Source: Pochonia chlamydosporia 170
Taxonomy: Eukaryota; Ascomycota; Sordariomycetes; Hypocreales; Clavicipitaceae
NCBI RefSeq assembly: GCF_001653235.2
Contig: NC_035790.1
Span: forward strand, 4,278,001 to 4,342,000
Length of the DNA stretch: 64,000 nucleotides
Direction: 5' to 3'
Under the pieces are notes generated by a model. It was not told the DNA's origin. It ran no database searches and saw only the letters and a list, made by a program, of their open reading frames with translations. Below, one piece after another: positions 50,923 to 62,436 of the stretch; the stretch's first letter is position 1; each line of letters starts with the position of its first letter. The position numbers were made by a program, and so were the translations under genes.

Positions 50923-51334
50923 TATGGAATCCTTTGAGGGCAAGTGGCAAGCCAGTGTTACTTGGTTGCCTAATAAACTTTGCGGAGAATAGTGAGGAGA
51001 GCTTGAGTGAGCCTATCCTTATGCCTAGGATCTTTATCATATGTTTTTGTGTTGCAAAGCGAGCCAATACCTTCTACTTGATTTTATGTGATGGGTCACG
51101 TTGGCTTTGGAGGGTTGCCAGGGTCCTCTACAAAACCAGGTATCACTTTTTTCACTCTTGACATGTGCCCCTCGTTTTTTTTTTTTTCTGCCAAAGGTGA
51201 ACAAAAACAAAGAACTTGGGCAAATTAGCCACAATATGCTGGACAGACTAGGTGGAGGCGGCATAGTGACATGATGATGCAATTTGGCGGGGCCTATTAC
51301 GTATCGGTGCACCCGCATGTCTGGGTGATATTCC
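50923..51334. other. spacer upstream of PRMT3, downstream of USO1
   Basis: A 412-bp region between two minus-strand genes, so it holds the USO1 3' UTR and the PRMT3 promoter. A run of T at about 51175-51188 is visible. No gene seen. Confidence 0.5.
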
Positions 51335-54300
51335 TCACTTGATATTGCCATCCATATCATTCCTCCCATCCTCTGTCTCGTGGTCTAGCTCATCCTCTTC
51401 GTCATCCTCACCCTCGGACACAATCTCACCAAGTTCCCTAAGGCGTGCCTATAGTTTAGATGTTGTCAGCCAAAGGCGTTTGCGACTCCAAGGAGTATGA
51501 GTACCTTATAACGGGCGACCTTCTCCTCCAAGTCGCCAAATACCATAAGTAGGTCGTCTAGCTCTGCCTGAGCAGCTTTCTTGGCGCTAGCCTCGTCTGA
51601 AAGCTTTGTCTCGATCTGTTCAGTGAAAATATCCACATGCATTAGCTCTGCTTTGGGTGCTCTGGCTGCATTCTCTAGCCAAACAGGTGAAGCCGCAGTC
51701 TGGGAAAGAATGGAACTTACGCTCTCAAGCTTGCTTTGCATATCGTCTACAGTTGCTTTGGTGCTACTGAGCTGCCCTTCTAATTCTGAGCGATGCTCCC
51801 TTGCCTGCGCTGTCTTATCCGCCTCCAGCGCCAGTAGCCTTGCATTTTCTTCTTGGAGTGCCTGTAGCTCCAGTATTTTGGATTTGCTCGCCTGGTTGAT
51901 TGTCAACATGTATATCAACCAGAAATGTGTAGAGCCTACTGAGCTTACCTTCATCAAGTCCACTTCAAGGCGATTCACAGATGCTTTGAGGTCAGCCGCC
52001 TCTGCATCAGCACGCAATCTCACACGCTCAACCTCTGAGTGAGCGGACTTTTGCGCTTGAGCTAGATCCGTCTGAAGTTGGCTCTCTCTTGCTGCAAGCT
52101 GCGCTCGAACCAATACGATTTCGCGCTCATGGTCCGCCTCCTTTGCCGATTGCTCCTGTGACAGTGTTCTAGCAGTAGCGTTAGCATTCATACAAGAAAT
52201 TTAGACGGTTCGCCGACATACCCAAGTTGCTCTTGATGAACTCTTTCGATATCCCCGAATGAGGATTTGAGTTTAGACAACTCAACAGTAGCGGCTTCGA
52301 TGGCCCGTCGATGTTCTGCCTCTTGGGTATGAAGCGCATCTTCCAGCGATAGAAGTTTGGTTTTGGCTTCTTGCAGAGCGCAATCCCTATCCTCAACCTG
52401 ACTTCGAAGAGAATCCACAAGTTCTCTCGATATACCTTTCTGGACACCATTTGTCATGACAGCAATCTCAAACTCTGGTGCCCTGTCAATAGCACGCCCC
52501 ATTCGGCTGTAGTTATCCTTGAACAAATCAACGAAAATCGAGTCGAAAAAGATGTCCGGCAGGCTGTTACCTGCAGAAAGGCGGTACTTTTGTGGAGTGA
52601 CTTCAAAATCACGGACTAGCGGGTGGCTTCGAAGCCTGCTCAGGCGCTCCAAGTACTGCTCTCTGTCTAATCTCTTAGAAAGAATAGAGTGAAGGCTAGT
52701 TCTGGAGAGCGGGGAATCTTTTGTTGAAAATTCGTATATAACGCCTAGAAGGAACGCGCAAAGACCCCGAACGATATCCCCCCCTGCGGAGAGTGGTTGT
52801 GAGATCGCCTGTATAAGGCTTTGCACATTGCTTCCCTCCGCCAGAAAGTCATTCACGGCATCGAAATCCTCGAATGTCCAACCCAAAAGCAACATCAAGT
52901 AGCCCACTGAAATCCTGGCATCGTCACCATTGGCGATGCTGGCGATGAGATGAGCAGCGACCGTTTGTATACTTGTGACAACCTCTTCGCCCTTAGAGGA
53001 ATCCCCTTCTGTAACTTGCAGTAGCTTTGCCTTTGCGGTAGGATTGTCGTGAAGCAGATGGAAGGCGATGACGGAGGCAAACCATGGACGGTAGGGATCA
53101 CGGGCAAAGGCCGCTGCATCCGGCTTCAATAGAACCGTCAAAATGTTGGCGGATTCTTCGGCCCCTGCCATGTAACCGTCGATCGCCCTGGACAAGAAGT
53201 GTAGCCTAACTTCTGCATGATTCGAGAAGTATGCCTTTAAGCACTCGCAAGCCGAGAATCGAAGGTCAAATGACGACTGGTCCACTGAATTAAGGGTCAA
53301 GTCGAGTAATCCGTCGATGACATACGTCTTCGCCGCAAATTCCTTAGGTGAGTCTTCCCCTGGACCAGCGAGCAACGGAGCTGGGACCATGAATTGAGCA
53401 AAACTCTCCTGGAGGGGCTTTGCATCTCGGATCATATTACCACAAGTGGTCAACGCCTAGCCAAAATGGTTAAAGTAGGTTCACATGTGAGTGGCTGCGA
53501 CTTGGCATCCTCACCTCCGCTTTGATTGTAACTTGGACTTCTCGACGAGAAAATGCCAATTGAAGGATATTATAGACCAGGCCTTGCTTCCAAAAGGCAT
53601 GTTGATTCTGTGCCACACCAGCCGAGCCCTGAATGAGGAACAGCCGTAGGACGGCCAAGAACGCATAGACGTTTCGATTACGCTGTGTCAAGGCCCATGC
53701 CGCAATACCGGCATCCGAGAGTTGTGTCTCCAGCAGACTTTCCAGCAACCCAGCCAGCTTTGCAATGAAACCAGATTCCCGGAAAAGAGATTGATTGGAA
53801 GGGTTTCTGCGCAAAAGATTTGCCAAAAGAATTAAACAATCTTCTACAGCTCTCCCGCCGTCTGTCAGTGATCCATTGACGTCCACAATAGCAAATATCC
53901 GCTCGAATGCGTTTTCGAACGCTACCAGTTTCTGTATTTCCGTTGATGAGGGTGTGAGGGCTGTCAGGAGACTAACGCACTCGTTTCGCACCGCACCACG
54001 CTGGTCATCGAGAGTTGCAACGAGTCTACTGATGCCTAAAGGCGCAGTAAAAATGCATTCCTCAGTTCGTTCAGTACGGGCCGAAAGTATGGCGGTGAGC
54101 AGTTGTAATGAGTACAGTCGCGAGTAAAAATCTTCGGATTCCACAAAGTCCAACAAGAGTGTTATATTTTCCTGGCGTTGAGTAAATTCATCCGCCAACC
54201 AGAGAACTACTTCGTCGGAAGCCTCAGGGCTGGTTTCATTGGGACTAAATAACATCAGCAGCGTCTCCAGCACGACTTTGACTGTGTCGACGTCGTCGCC

Positions 54301-54498
54301 ATCCTTAGCCAAGCTCCCAATGAGACATCTCAATGCACCAGAGGCCACCGATGCCGGAAAATCTTTCGCAAAGCTTCGTAAACCCAGTATTGCCGCTCGT
54401 CGGTCTTCAAGCAGGGTTGCCGAGTTTAGGCGGCCACTTAGAACGGTTATAGTTTCGCTGACAGACTGTTTCGCCGGCGTCGTTGAAATCGAGAACAT
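51335..54498 (-). CDS. uso1: Vesicle tethering factor Uso1/p115
   Basis: Six minus-strand exons: 54498-53515, 53456-52222, 52168-51949, 51891-51721, 51615-51505 and 51448-51335, summing to 944 residues. The start at 54498 gives MFSISTTPAKQSVSETITVL, the family N-terminus; an upstream open extension has no ATG. Residues 1-660 or so form the armadillo-like globular head (EDRRAAILGLRSFAKDFPAS, ALTTCGNMIRDAKPLQESFA, FDLRFSACECLKAYF). From about 690 on, heptad-rich sequence (LRSQVEDRDCALQEAKTKLL onward) forms a coiled-coil tail ending in DLEEKVARYKARLRELGEIV, an acidic stretch and the stop. Uso1/p115 tethers COPII vesicles to the Golgi with Rab1/Ypt1 and SNAREs. The tail is shorter than yeast Uso1, as usual in filamentous fungi. 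Confidence 0.94.
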
Positions 54499-55386
54499 GT
54501 TGTCGTCGTGCAATGCGCCATTGAGCACTGCAAACGCGCCAATTTAAGGGGCGTTCTGTGCACCTTGGCTCTGTGGTCGAACTTGGGTTGGCAAGAAACA
54601 AAGGACAGCATACAAAATGAAAGAATCTGTCACCTCAGCAGCAGCCCTTGTATTTATTCAAGCCCCCTGTTCACGAGGAAGCGCGGATTGTGTTCCAAAT
54701 GGATGGAGCTTGCCTGAGCTTGCCTGAGCTTGGCGTGCAAATGCACCAGATGTTGTCGGCTCGGTGCCAGGGTGGCCCGACTGCTTGGACGGTACACACA
54801 ACATGCTGGAGGTACTTGGCCCAGTTCCACCAAGCTGAGGAGGGAGCTTGAAAGGTACTTCCAAGATACGTCTCATGCGGCAGGTGCACTCCACCGGCAC
54901 CAGCCTCAATGCTCCAGCCACACAAATTTGCCAGAGTGATTGACATGTATCGTGAATTTTTACTTGCAATACCCTTCATTTAACCCGGATGTGTCTGTTG
55001 TCTGTAGTTTGTTTATTGAGATATCTAGATGCCCAAGTGTTGGGTGATTGGCCCTATACCTAGGTATGTATACTTCGTTTCCCAAGCACCAACCTCGGCG
55101 ACGTTTCCCTCGTCCATCGGCCTGGAACCCAACAGCCATGTATGTACTAACACCTTACCAGGCCACCCCACCCTCCTCCCAAGCTTCTGAGGTACTAGCC
55201 CACCTAGTCTCCCGCCGCTGGCATCGTTAGTAGAAGGGGGAATTTTTCCGTTGCAGAGAGAGCATATGTACTTTGCGACCACCATTGTCTGATTCCCGCG
55301 AACCACCACCGACCCAGCCCTTATTCCAGACAATTCGCAATTGATTGCGCCGGTGCCAGGCACTGCAACTTTCATCGTTCGTCAAA
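54499..55386. other. divergent intergenic region USO1 / RAT1
   Basis: About 890 bp between two divergent housekeeping genes; both promoters must lie here. A CCTAGGTATG copy of the palindrome family is at about 55059-55068. An imperfect 12-bp duplication (TTGCCTGAGC twice) is at 54711-54730. No gene supported. Confidence 0.55.
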
Positions 55387-58279
55387 ATGGGCATCCCGGC
55401 CGCCTTCCGATGGCTTTCGAACAAATATCCCAAAATCATCTCTCCCGTGATTGAAGATCAGCCAGTCGTCATGCCAGACGGATCCGTTGTGCCCGTTGAT
55501 ACGACGGGTCGCAATCCAAACGGTGAAGAATTCGACAACCTATATCTTGACATGAATGGTATAGTCCATCCCTGCGCGCATCCGGAAGACAAACCTGCGC
55601 CTGAGGATGAGGAGGCAATGATGCTGGAGGTGTTCAGGTATACAGATCGCGTCGTCAACATGGTAAGACCTCGGAAGCTTCTCATGATTGCTGTCGGTTA
55701 GTATTATTTCCATCCTCCACGCCTACATTCCTGCCTGCGCTAACGACGCATATCCAGATGGTGTTGCACCTCGTGCCAAAATGAACCAGCAGCGATCCCG
55801 AAGATTTCGATCTGCGCAAGACGCACAGGAAAAGGAAGAGAACAAGAAGGAGCTGTTGAAGCTCGTCAAACAACAAAATGGCGGGGTGCTGCCACCGGAA
55901 CACATAGAGAGTGTCTCCAAAAAGGTTTTTGACAACAATTCCATAACACCAGGCACTCCTTTTATGGATATATTAGCCGTGAGCTTGCGGTATTGGTGTC
56001 AATACAAACTGAACACTGATCCAGCATGGGCTAAAATGAAGGTCCTGATTTCTGATGCAACAGTTCCTGGGGAAGGTGAGCATAAGATCATGTCATTTAT
56101 TCGATCCCAAAGAGCTTCACCGGACCATGACCCAAACACCCGCCACGTTATCTACGGGTTGGATGCCGACCTGATTATGCTAGGTCTGGCAACCCATGAA
56201 CCGCATTTCCGAGTTCTTCGGGAGGATGTGTTTTTCCAGGAAGGCAGGGCCAGAATGTGCCAACTGTGTGGACAAAAGGGACATGATGCGCGCAATTGTC
56301 GAGGCGAGGCAAAGGAAAAGCCCGGCAATGTCGACGACAAACCCGATCGCGGTACTCTGAAGCCATTTATCTGGCTCCACGTCTCAATATTACGAGAATA
56401 TCTCGCGGCTGAATTAGCTGTTCCTGGATTACCATTTCGGTTCGACCTGGAGCGAGCTATTGACGACTGGGTTTTCATGTGTTGCTTCGTCGGAAATGAC
56501 TTCCTTCCACATTTACCAGCATTAGAGATTCGAGAACATGGCATTGATACGCTCACAACTATCTGGAGAAGCAACTTGCCATCCATGGGGGGCTACGTCA
56601 CAAAAGACGGACACATAGATTTAGAAAGAGCACAGCGGATATTGGATGGCCTCGCCAAGCAAGAAGACGCGATTTTCAAGCGTCGGAAAGAGCAGGAAGA
56701 GCGCAGAGAAGCGAACGCCAAGCGAAGAAAATTGCAAAACGACAATAGTTCGCATCGTGGGAACCATCGACCGCCTATTGAAGATCGCAAGGGTGGCCAC
56801 CATGATCCATCTCAGGGGCTACCTCTTTATCCAATCTCCTCCTATCCGAAAGATCCTCCTCTGGCTATCACGCATGACATGGTGGTGAATAAGACCTCTG
56901 GACAGGACGCCAGCATTGCCAACAAGAGTGCTGCAAGCGTCATCAAGGACCAGCTGCGGGCGGCGAGGAAGAAAGATGCCGCCTTGGCTGAACCGGCAGA
57001 GACCACACCGTCCATATTGGGAAAACGAAAGTCACCGCCACCGGCGACTCTGGAGGCGGGTGACGCAACCACTGACCCCAGCGCTGCGCAGTCCAGTAAA
57101 ACAAACCTTGGTGTGCCATCAGAGGGTCCAGTTGATACAGTACGCTTGTGGGAAGATGGATACGCTGATAGGTATTATCAGCAGAAATTCAATCGTGCTC
57201 CGGGCGATGTAGCTTTTCGACATGAAGTTGCACGAGCATATGTCGAGGGCCTGGCTTGGGTCCTGCTGTACTATTTCCAGGGCTGCCCCTCCTGGGAATG
57301 GTACTACCCATATCACTACGCACCGTTTGCTGCTGATTTTAAAGACTTGGCAAGCATGAAGATCGTCTTTGAAAAGGGTCGCATATCCAAACCATTTGAA
57401 CAGCTAATGAGCGTTTTGCCCGCAGCTTCAAGACACGCTCTNTTCCCGAAGTGTTTCATCCACTGATGACCGAGGCCAAAAGCGAAATTATTGATTTTTA
57501 TCCCCAAGACTTCGAAGTTGATTTAAACGGGAAGAAGATGGCCTGGCAAGGAGTTGCACTTCTGCCATTCATCGACATGCCCAGGCTACTTGCTGCTGTC
57601 CAGAGCAAGTACCCCCTTCTAAGCTCCTCGGAGGCTGCAAGAAACGCAATGGGGAGGGATGTACTTCTCCTGTCGGACAGCAACGGCTCCATGTATGACG
57701 ATATTTTGACCAAATTCTACTCTAAACGACAGGAATCCACCAAATTCAGACTGAATCCAAAAGCCAGTGGCGGTTTAGCAGGGAAAGTTGAGAAGCAGGA
57801 TGACTATGTCCCACATGGTGCACTTCAATATCCGTTGCAGAGACGTGCGATGCCAGATTTGGACTATGACAGATCCGTTAGGTAAGAGAGAAATCTGAAG
57901 CTTGAAAGCACCAAGCAATGAGCGCTGACACATCGCTCGTAGTGTTTACTTCGATATGCTACAGACCAATCAGGCACACAAGTCAATGCTGCTACGGGGA
58001 GTAAATCTTCCAACTCCTGTGCTTACCCCAAGCGATGTAGAAGTCATTCAAGGGAAAAAACGACGCGATCAGCGGGGGCCGGGATATAGCAACTACGGTG
58101 GGGGGCATCACAATGGGCCGAGACGCGGCGGGCCTGTCAATTATGGACAACGAAACCCAACCTGGCACCCACCGCCACCTGGCGGCCCTGGCTTTGGGGT
58201 TGGGATTCCCCCTCCTCCGCCAACGTACAGTGCACACAGGAATGGGCGAGGTTACAATAATGGTGGTCATAGGTGGTAG
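55387..58279 (+). CDS. rat1: 5'-3' exoribonuclease 2 (Rat1/Xrn2), frame broken at an ambiguous base
   Basis: Exons 55387-55696, 55758-57881 and 57943-58279. Landmarks: [60 protein letters not shown] and [15 protein letters not shown], the catalytic acidic signature of the XRN family. A CCHC zinc knuckle [14 protein letters not shown] is present (about residue 270), as in fungal Rat1. The C-terminus is Gly/Arg/Pro-rich. Rat1 degrades uncapped nuclear RNA and drives torpedo termination of RNA polymerase II. The base at 57442 is N, and the frame shifts there: the sequence upstream reads ASRHAL, while [14 protein letters not shown] follows in another frame. Removing two bases around the N restores about 922 residues. 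As Rat1 is essential and both sides are conserved, this is most likely a sequence error rather than a pseudogene. Confidence 0.92.
57440..57446 (+). other. ambiguous base N and local frame break in rat1
   Basis: The only N I noticed in the window (57442), within CTNTTCC. Coding frame differs by one position before and after it. Confidence 0.85.
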
Positions 58280-59090
58280 CGCAGGGTGTGTTAAATGTAA
58301 TAATATTTTTGACTGTTTTCATGTTTGGTTGTTTGCTTAATGTTATTGGCATAAACTTATTATTTACTCCATGATGCAAAAATATACATACTAGCACCAC
58401 CGCCCATCAATTGAAAATTAAGCAAATTTTAGTGTCAAAATAGTCTTTAAAATTAAACCCAAGTCTAATGTTGTGAATAAAACAATTGCGCAAAAATTTA
58501 CGCTGTAATTAATTTTAATGGGGGTGTTTTTTTTGGGGGGGGGGGGCTAAAGACTCCCTGGGAGTTTTGTATTTTTAAATTAAATCTAAGCTTACCTAAT
58601 GTTGTAAATAAAACAATTGCGCAAAAATTTATGGAAGTATTTTTTTTTTTTTTTTTTGCTAAAGACTTGCTGGGAGTTTTTTTTTTAAAGGTCGCGATGA
58701 AAAATTCTTTTTTTAACACTTTTTTTGTGGCAACCTGCGGGTGCAATTAATTAGCCTGTAGCATTTAATTTTTCGACTTTTAACGCTAAATTGCAGGGTT
58801 CACAATAAGTCTGGAGGGGCAAACAATTAATTGTTGTAACTAAATGCTAAAATTTGCCTAAGTATCCGGCAAGAGGCATGGTGAACAACTAGACATAATC
58901 TCTCTGCGAAGCCATTCTCACGCTTCTTAGCCGAACCATGGACTCAAACAGAACGTGATCCATGGGCGGGCCTACTGTTGTTATTATTATTATCTTTGGC
59001 CTCAGATGGTTGACACCACGGACTTTCGCCCCTCCCTCTCCCCGCCTTGCTTTTTCATGATCAACCTTCCCCTAGTAATTCGCCTTGACC
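58280..59090. other. intergenic, AT-rich region with diverged tandem duplication and homopolymers
   Basis: No gene. A diverged direct duplication occupies about 58448-58680. It holds a 12-G run (58535-58546) and an 18-T run (58640-58657). From about 58900 the sequence is the promoter of the amino acid transporter, with an ATT microsatellite at about 58978-58994. Confidence 0.65.
58448..58680. repeat. diverged tandem direct repeat, about 110-130 bp unit, two copies
   Basis: Copy 1 (about 58448-58568) and copy 2 (about 58576-58680) share, in order, AAATTAAA, CTAATGTTGT followed by AATAAAACAATTGCGCAAAA, a homopolymer zone (T/G in copy 1, T in copy 2) and GCTAAAGACT..CTGGGAGTTTT. Differences include several C-to-T or G-to-A changes. 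Confidence 0.75.
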
Positions 59091-60959
59091 ATGGAAGACA
59101 ATGACGAGATCCCAAGTAGCTTTAGCAGCCGCAAGAGCCACCGACATGCTGCAATCCTCGACAGATATCTACCGGAGGGCTACTCTGCTGATCCAGAAGT
59201 GAGTCTATCGTCCCAAGCTGTGGTAGACAGCTCGACAGGACATCTTCAACAAAGCCCAGATCCGTCTACGACAGCGGCAGACTTGACTGAAGTTGGCCGT
59301 ACTATGACAACAGAAGATAATGCCGATTCCTCAGCAAACAATGACGAGCAGTCATCACTGAGACTGCAAGGTGGAGACATACACCGTGATATGTTCAAGA
59401 TCAAAGCTCGCGCAAACTCTCTGCGACGAGCCGCAACCTTCTCCCACCAGCCGTCACCGCGTTTGAGCCCTACTGACGAGCTCTCTTACCCAGAGCAACG
59501 CGTTCCAGGAGGATTTCGGCGCCAACACATTCAACACCATGGAAGACATCGCCGGAGATTGAGTGGAACCTTGATCGTTGCCCGAAACTTTATCGACTTT
59601 CTCGATTTATATGGCAGTTTTGCGGGCGAAGACTTGGAGGACGAGGACACCAGTTCCGAGGACGAGTCCGCGATTGAAGATCGTGACGTAGACGAGCCTG
59701 ACGAGCGCCGTCCACTTATTCGCCGCCCGGCACCGGGACGACGCCGCAGCTCTAGACGGCTTGCACGGGAAGGCGACGCTAGCACAGTGAAGACATTTTT
59801 CACACTTATCAAGGCCTTCATTGGAACCGGAATTATGTTCCTTCCCAAGGCATTTCGCAACGGTGGCATTCTCTTCTCTTCTTTGACACTCGTGGCTGTG
59901 TCGCTGATTAACTGTCTTTGCTTCCGCCTCCTGCTCGACTGCCGGCAAAGATACGGCGGTGGTTATGGCGAATTAGGAGCAGCCATTGTTGGTCCTAAGT
60001 TTCGCAACCTCATTCTTGGCTCCATTGCATTATCCCAGCTGGGATTTGTTTGCACTGGACTCATCTTTACTGCCGAGAACCTGTACTCCTTTTTGGATGC
60101 CATCACTCGAGGCCACCAGAACATTAGCGTTGGAGTGCCGGGCCTGATTGCTTTACAGCTCGTGCCTCTCGTACCACTGGCGCTAATTCGAAATATTTCT
60201 AAGTTGGGGCCCGTCGCCTTACTTGCTGATGTTTTTATTCTCGTTGGCTTGGTGTACATTTGGCAATTTGACGTGCGAGCTTTGGCAACCCACGGGATGG
60301 ACCCCACAGTGCGACTTTTCAACCCTTCGGCATTCACTTTGACCATTGGTTCTGCTATTTTCACCTTTGAGGGTATAGGACTTATCCTTCCTATCCAGTC
60401 TAGCATGAAGAAGCCGGAGCATTTCAGTGGGCTCCTCTATTTCGTGATGTTGCTCATTACAATCATCTTTACATCAGTGGGGGCCCTTTGCTATGCCACA
60501 TTTGGCGAGAAGACTAAGATTCAGGTCATTTCAAACTTCCCTCAGGGCTCTGCACTGGTGAACGCGGTGCAATTTCTTTATTCTCTTGCCGTTCTTGCCG
60601 GCGAGCCCGTTCAGCTTTTTCCGGCAGTTCGTATCCTAGAGACGTCGCTATTCGGGGAGAGAGCAACGGGAAAGAAAAGCATTGCAATCAAGTGGCAGAA
60701 GAACGCAGTTCGAACTGCGGTTATGGGTCTTTGTGTCGGCATCAGTATGGTTGGTGCCAGCGATTTGGACAAATTTGTCGCTTTGATTGGAAGCTTCGCA
60801 TGCGTTCCCCTCGTATACATTTATCCGGCGTATCTGCATTATAAGGGCATTGCGGCTTCCCCTTGGGTCAAAGCTTTTGACCTTGTACTGATGATTTTAG
60901 GATTGATTGCCATGTTCTACACCACCTCGGTCACGGCTGCGCAATGGATACAGGGCTAG
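59091..60959 (+). CDS. Vacuolar-type amino acid transporter, AAAP family (Avt3/Avt4-like)
   Basis: A single intronless exon, 622 residues from the ATG at 59091. The first 225 residues are a hydrophilic cytosolic extension, with an acidic stretch (EDLEDEDTSSEDESAIEDRD, about 182-201) and an Arg-rich stretch just before the membrane domain. The long extension is a feature of Avt3/Avt4 and SLC36-like carriers in fungi. About eleven membrane segments follow, starting VKTFFTLIKAFIGTGIMFLP, the first AAAP helix with the GTGI(M/L) break. Other segments include FTFEGIGLILPIQSSMK, a conserved helix of vacuolar exporters. Expected role: moving neutral or basic amino acids out of the vacuole with protons. 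Substrate and membrane are inferred from the family. Confidence 0.9.
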   Translation: MEDNDEIPSSFSSRKSHRHAAILDRYLPEGYSADPEVSLSSQAVVDSSTGHLQQSPDPSTTAADLTEVGRTMTTEDNADSSANNDEQSSLRLQGGDIHRDMFKIKARANSLRRAATFSHQPSPRLSPTDELSYPEQRVPGGFRRQHIQHHGRHRRRLSGTLIVARNFIDFLDLYGSFAGEDLEDEDTSSEDESAIEDRDVDEPDERRPLIRRPAPGRRRSSRRLAREGDASTVKTFFTLIKAFIGTGIMFLPKAFRNGGILFSSLTLVAVSLINCLCFRLLLDCRQRYGGGYGELGAAIVGPKFRNLILGSIALSQLGFVCTGLIFTAENLYSFLDAITRGHQNISVGVPGLIALQLVPLVPLALIRNISKLGPVALLADVFILVGLVYIWQFDVRALATHGMDPTVRLFNPSAFTLTIGSAIFTFEGIGLILPIQSSMKKPEHFSGLLYFVMLLITIIFTSVGALCYATFGEKTKIQVISNFPQGSALVNAVQFLYSLAVLAGEPVQLFPAVRILETSLFGERATGKKSIAIKWQKNAVRTAVMGLCVGISMVGASDLDKFVALIGSFACVPLVYIYPAYLHYKGIAASPWVKAFDLVLMILGLIAMFYTTSVTAAQWIQG

Positions 60960-61798
60960 ACATCTGGGTGAGCAATGGTCTGCGTCCAACGACCTCTCCC
61001 TCACACCCACATAAAAGGGTGACATGGAAAGAGATCAATACATCCTGCTAAGAGAATAGGGATGTTTTAGGAATAAGTAGGACTAAATACATGTGCGCCG
61101 GTCTATGTGTCGTTCCGTTCCATTCGATGGCAATCTAACCCGGTGCCCCTCTAGCTACCGAATCCATTCATGCGCATCCCGTATTCGTTCCGAAGCATCT
61201 ATTTCCATTGGTGTTTGATACTTATGGTCGCTATGATTGGCGAGCAATTGATAGCAGATGTACACTCGGAAGGCAAAACAATTTGGTTGTGGCCGGACTG
61301 ACTGTTGGCCAATTTTGTTGCTGACCTCCGCCGTGCCACCACCGTCCAAAACTTCCAATGGTTGTGGCCTCCTCCATGCTGGGAGAACCATTGATGGTAG
61401 AATCATTTTCTCTGCTCGCCCAGCCTAGCAGTAAGACATACTCCGTACCTTCATATACAATATTGTGACCTCTATGTTTCTCCTTGTAGCATATAGTAGC
61501 TACAAATGGCCTAAATCACCCAACAACACATCAATGACAACGATGCGAACTATACTGTGGAAAGAAACGTATGTATGGCTTGAGTATGCCGCCTCGTCAG
61601 ACATGGCGACAAACTGATGACATGCCTCGTCTGGTGATAAATACCTACCTGGGTGGGCAGGCACGGGGGTGTCACAAAAAGTCAGGTGCTGCCCCACCTG
61701 GGTATCTACGGGGGTAGGTATCTAGTTCTGTCACAGAGGTGCCTTTCTATGTAGGTCGTCATTATCAACGAGCCCCCTAAGCAACGAGAACGGAAAGA
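60960..61798. other. intergenic region
   Basis: No gene supported. It has TACTCCGTA at 61439-61447 and degenerate relatives of the TACCTAGG family (ACCTACCTGGGTGGGCAGG near 61642). Confidence 0.5.
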
Positions 61799-62436
61799 AT
61801 GGGCTCATCGACATCGAAAGTCGGCCGTGCTACCCCAGTAGCTGCAAGACGATACCCAGTGCGAGATCAGAATCGCGGACCAGCGAATCTAAGCCAAACG
61901 AAGCAACATGCGAAGTTGCCAAGTGGCAGCGGCAAAAAGGAACACGGTATGTGCTTCCTATGCACAGCTACAATGTGCACACCCACGTACACGGCTAACT
62001 CGAGCAACATGTAGCAATAATAGCGGATGGAAGCGATCCCGACTTCTCACATGGCGATTTCTCCCGTCGACTTCAGCAAATGGGTGTAGTACAACCAAAT
62101 CCAACATTCTCCCCATCGTCAACAGCCAAAACACACATGCGACAAGAATTGAGCGATACACCAAAGTACGCATTATCTAGTCATAATGCTACGTTGTCGG
62201 TCCTTGAAGCCCGTGAATTCCTTCAACAGCAGGCAGATGATGACACCGCCAAGGTTGGTCAGACGAGAAGCCATGGCAGAAGATTTGTGGATATGAGGAC
62301 GTTGATCGATAGCTTGAGACTGAGAGACCAGGGCGTTCCTTACACGGCAATCGAGGAACGTCTGAAACTCCAGCCGGGCACCCTCGGAAGACTTGGTCGT
62401 CGTGGCATTCTTGCGCACCTCTCGAAAGCCTTGTAA
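61799..62436 (+). CDS. Small conserved fungal protein with HTH-like C-terminus and N-myristoylation motif
   Basis: Two exons, 61799-61946 and 62015-62436, join in phase 1 (donor GTATGT) into 189 residues. The N-terminus MGSSTSK fits the N-myristoylation pattern, with Gly2 and Ser6. A basic low-complexity stretch follows. The conserved part starts at the junction (AIIADGSDPDFSHGDFSRRL, QQMGVVQPNPTFSPSS) and ends with RRFVDMRTLIDSLRLRDQG, VPYTAIEERLKLQPGTLGRL, a helix-turn-helix-like pattern in which successive helices resemble a recognition-type HTH. I know this arrangement from uncharacterised proteins of other ascomycetes. A membrane-linked lipid anchor and an HTH are an unusual pair, so DNA binding should not be assumed. 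Confidence 0.7.

Noticed and set aside
57421..57460. A very short intron in rat1 to explain the frame change
   Set aside because: No GT-AG pair of plausible length fits; the change coincides exactly with the N, so an error is simpler.
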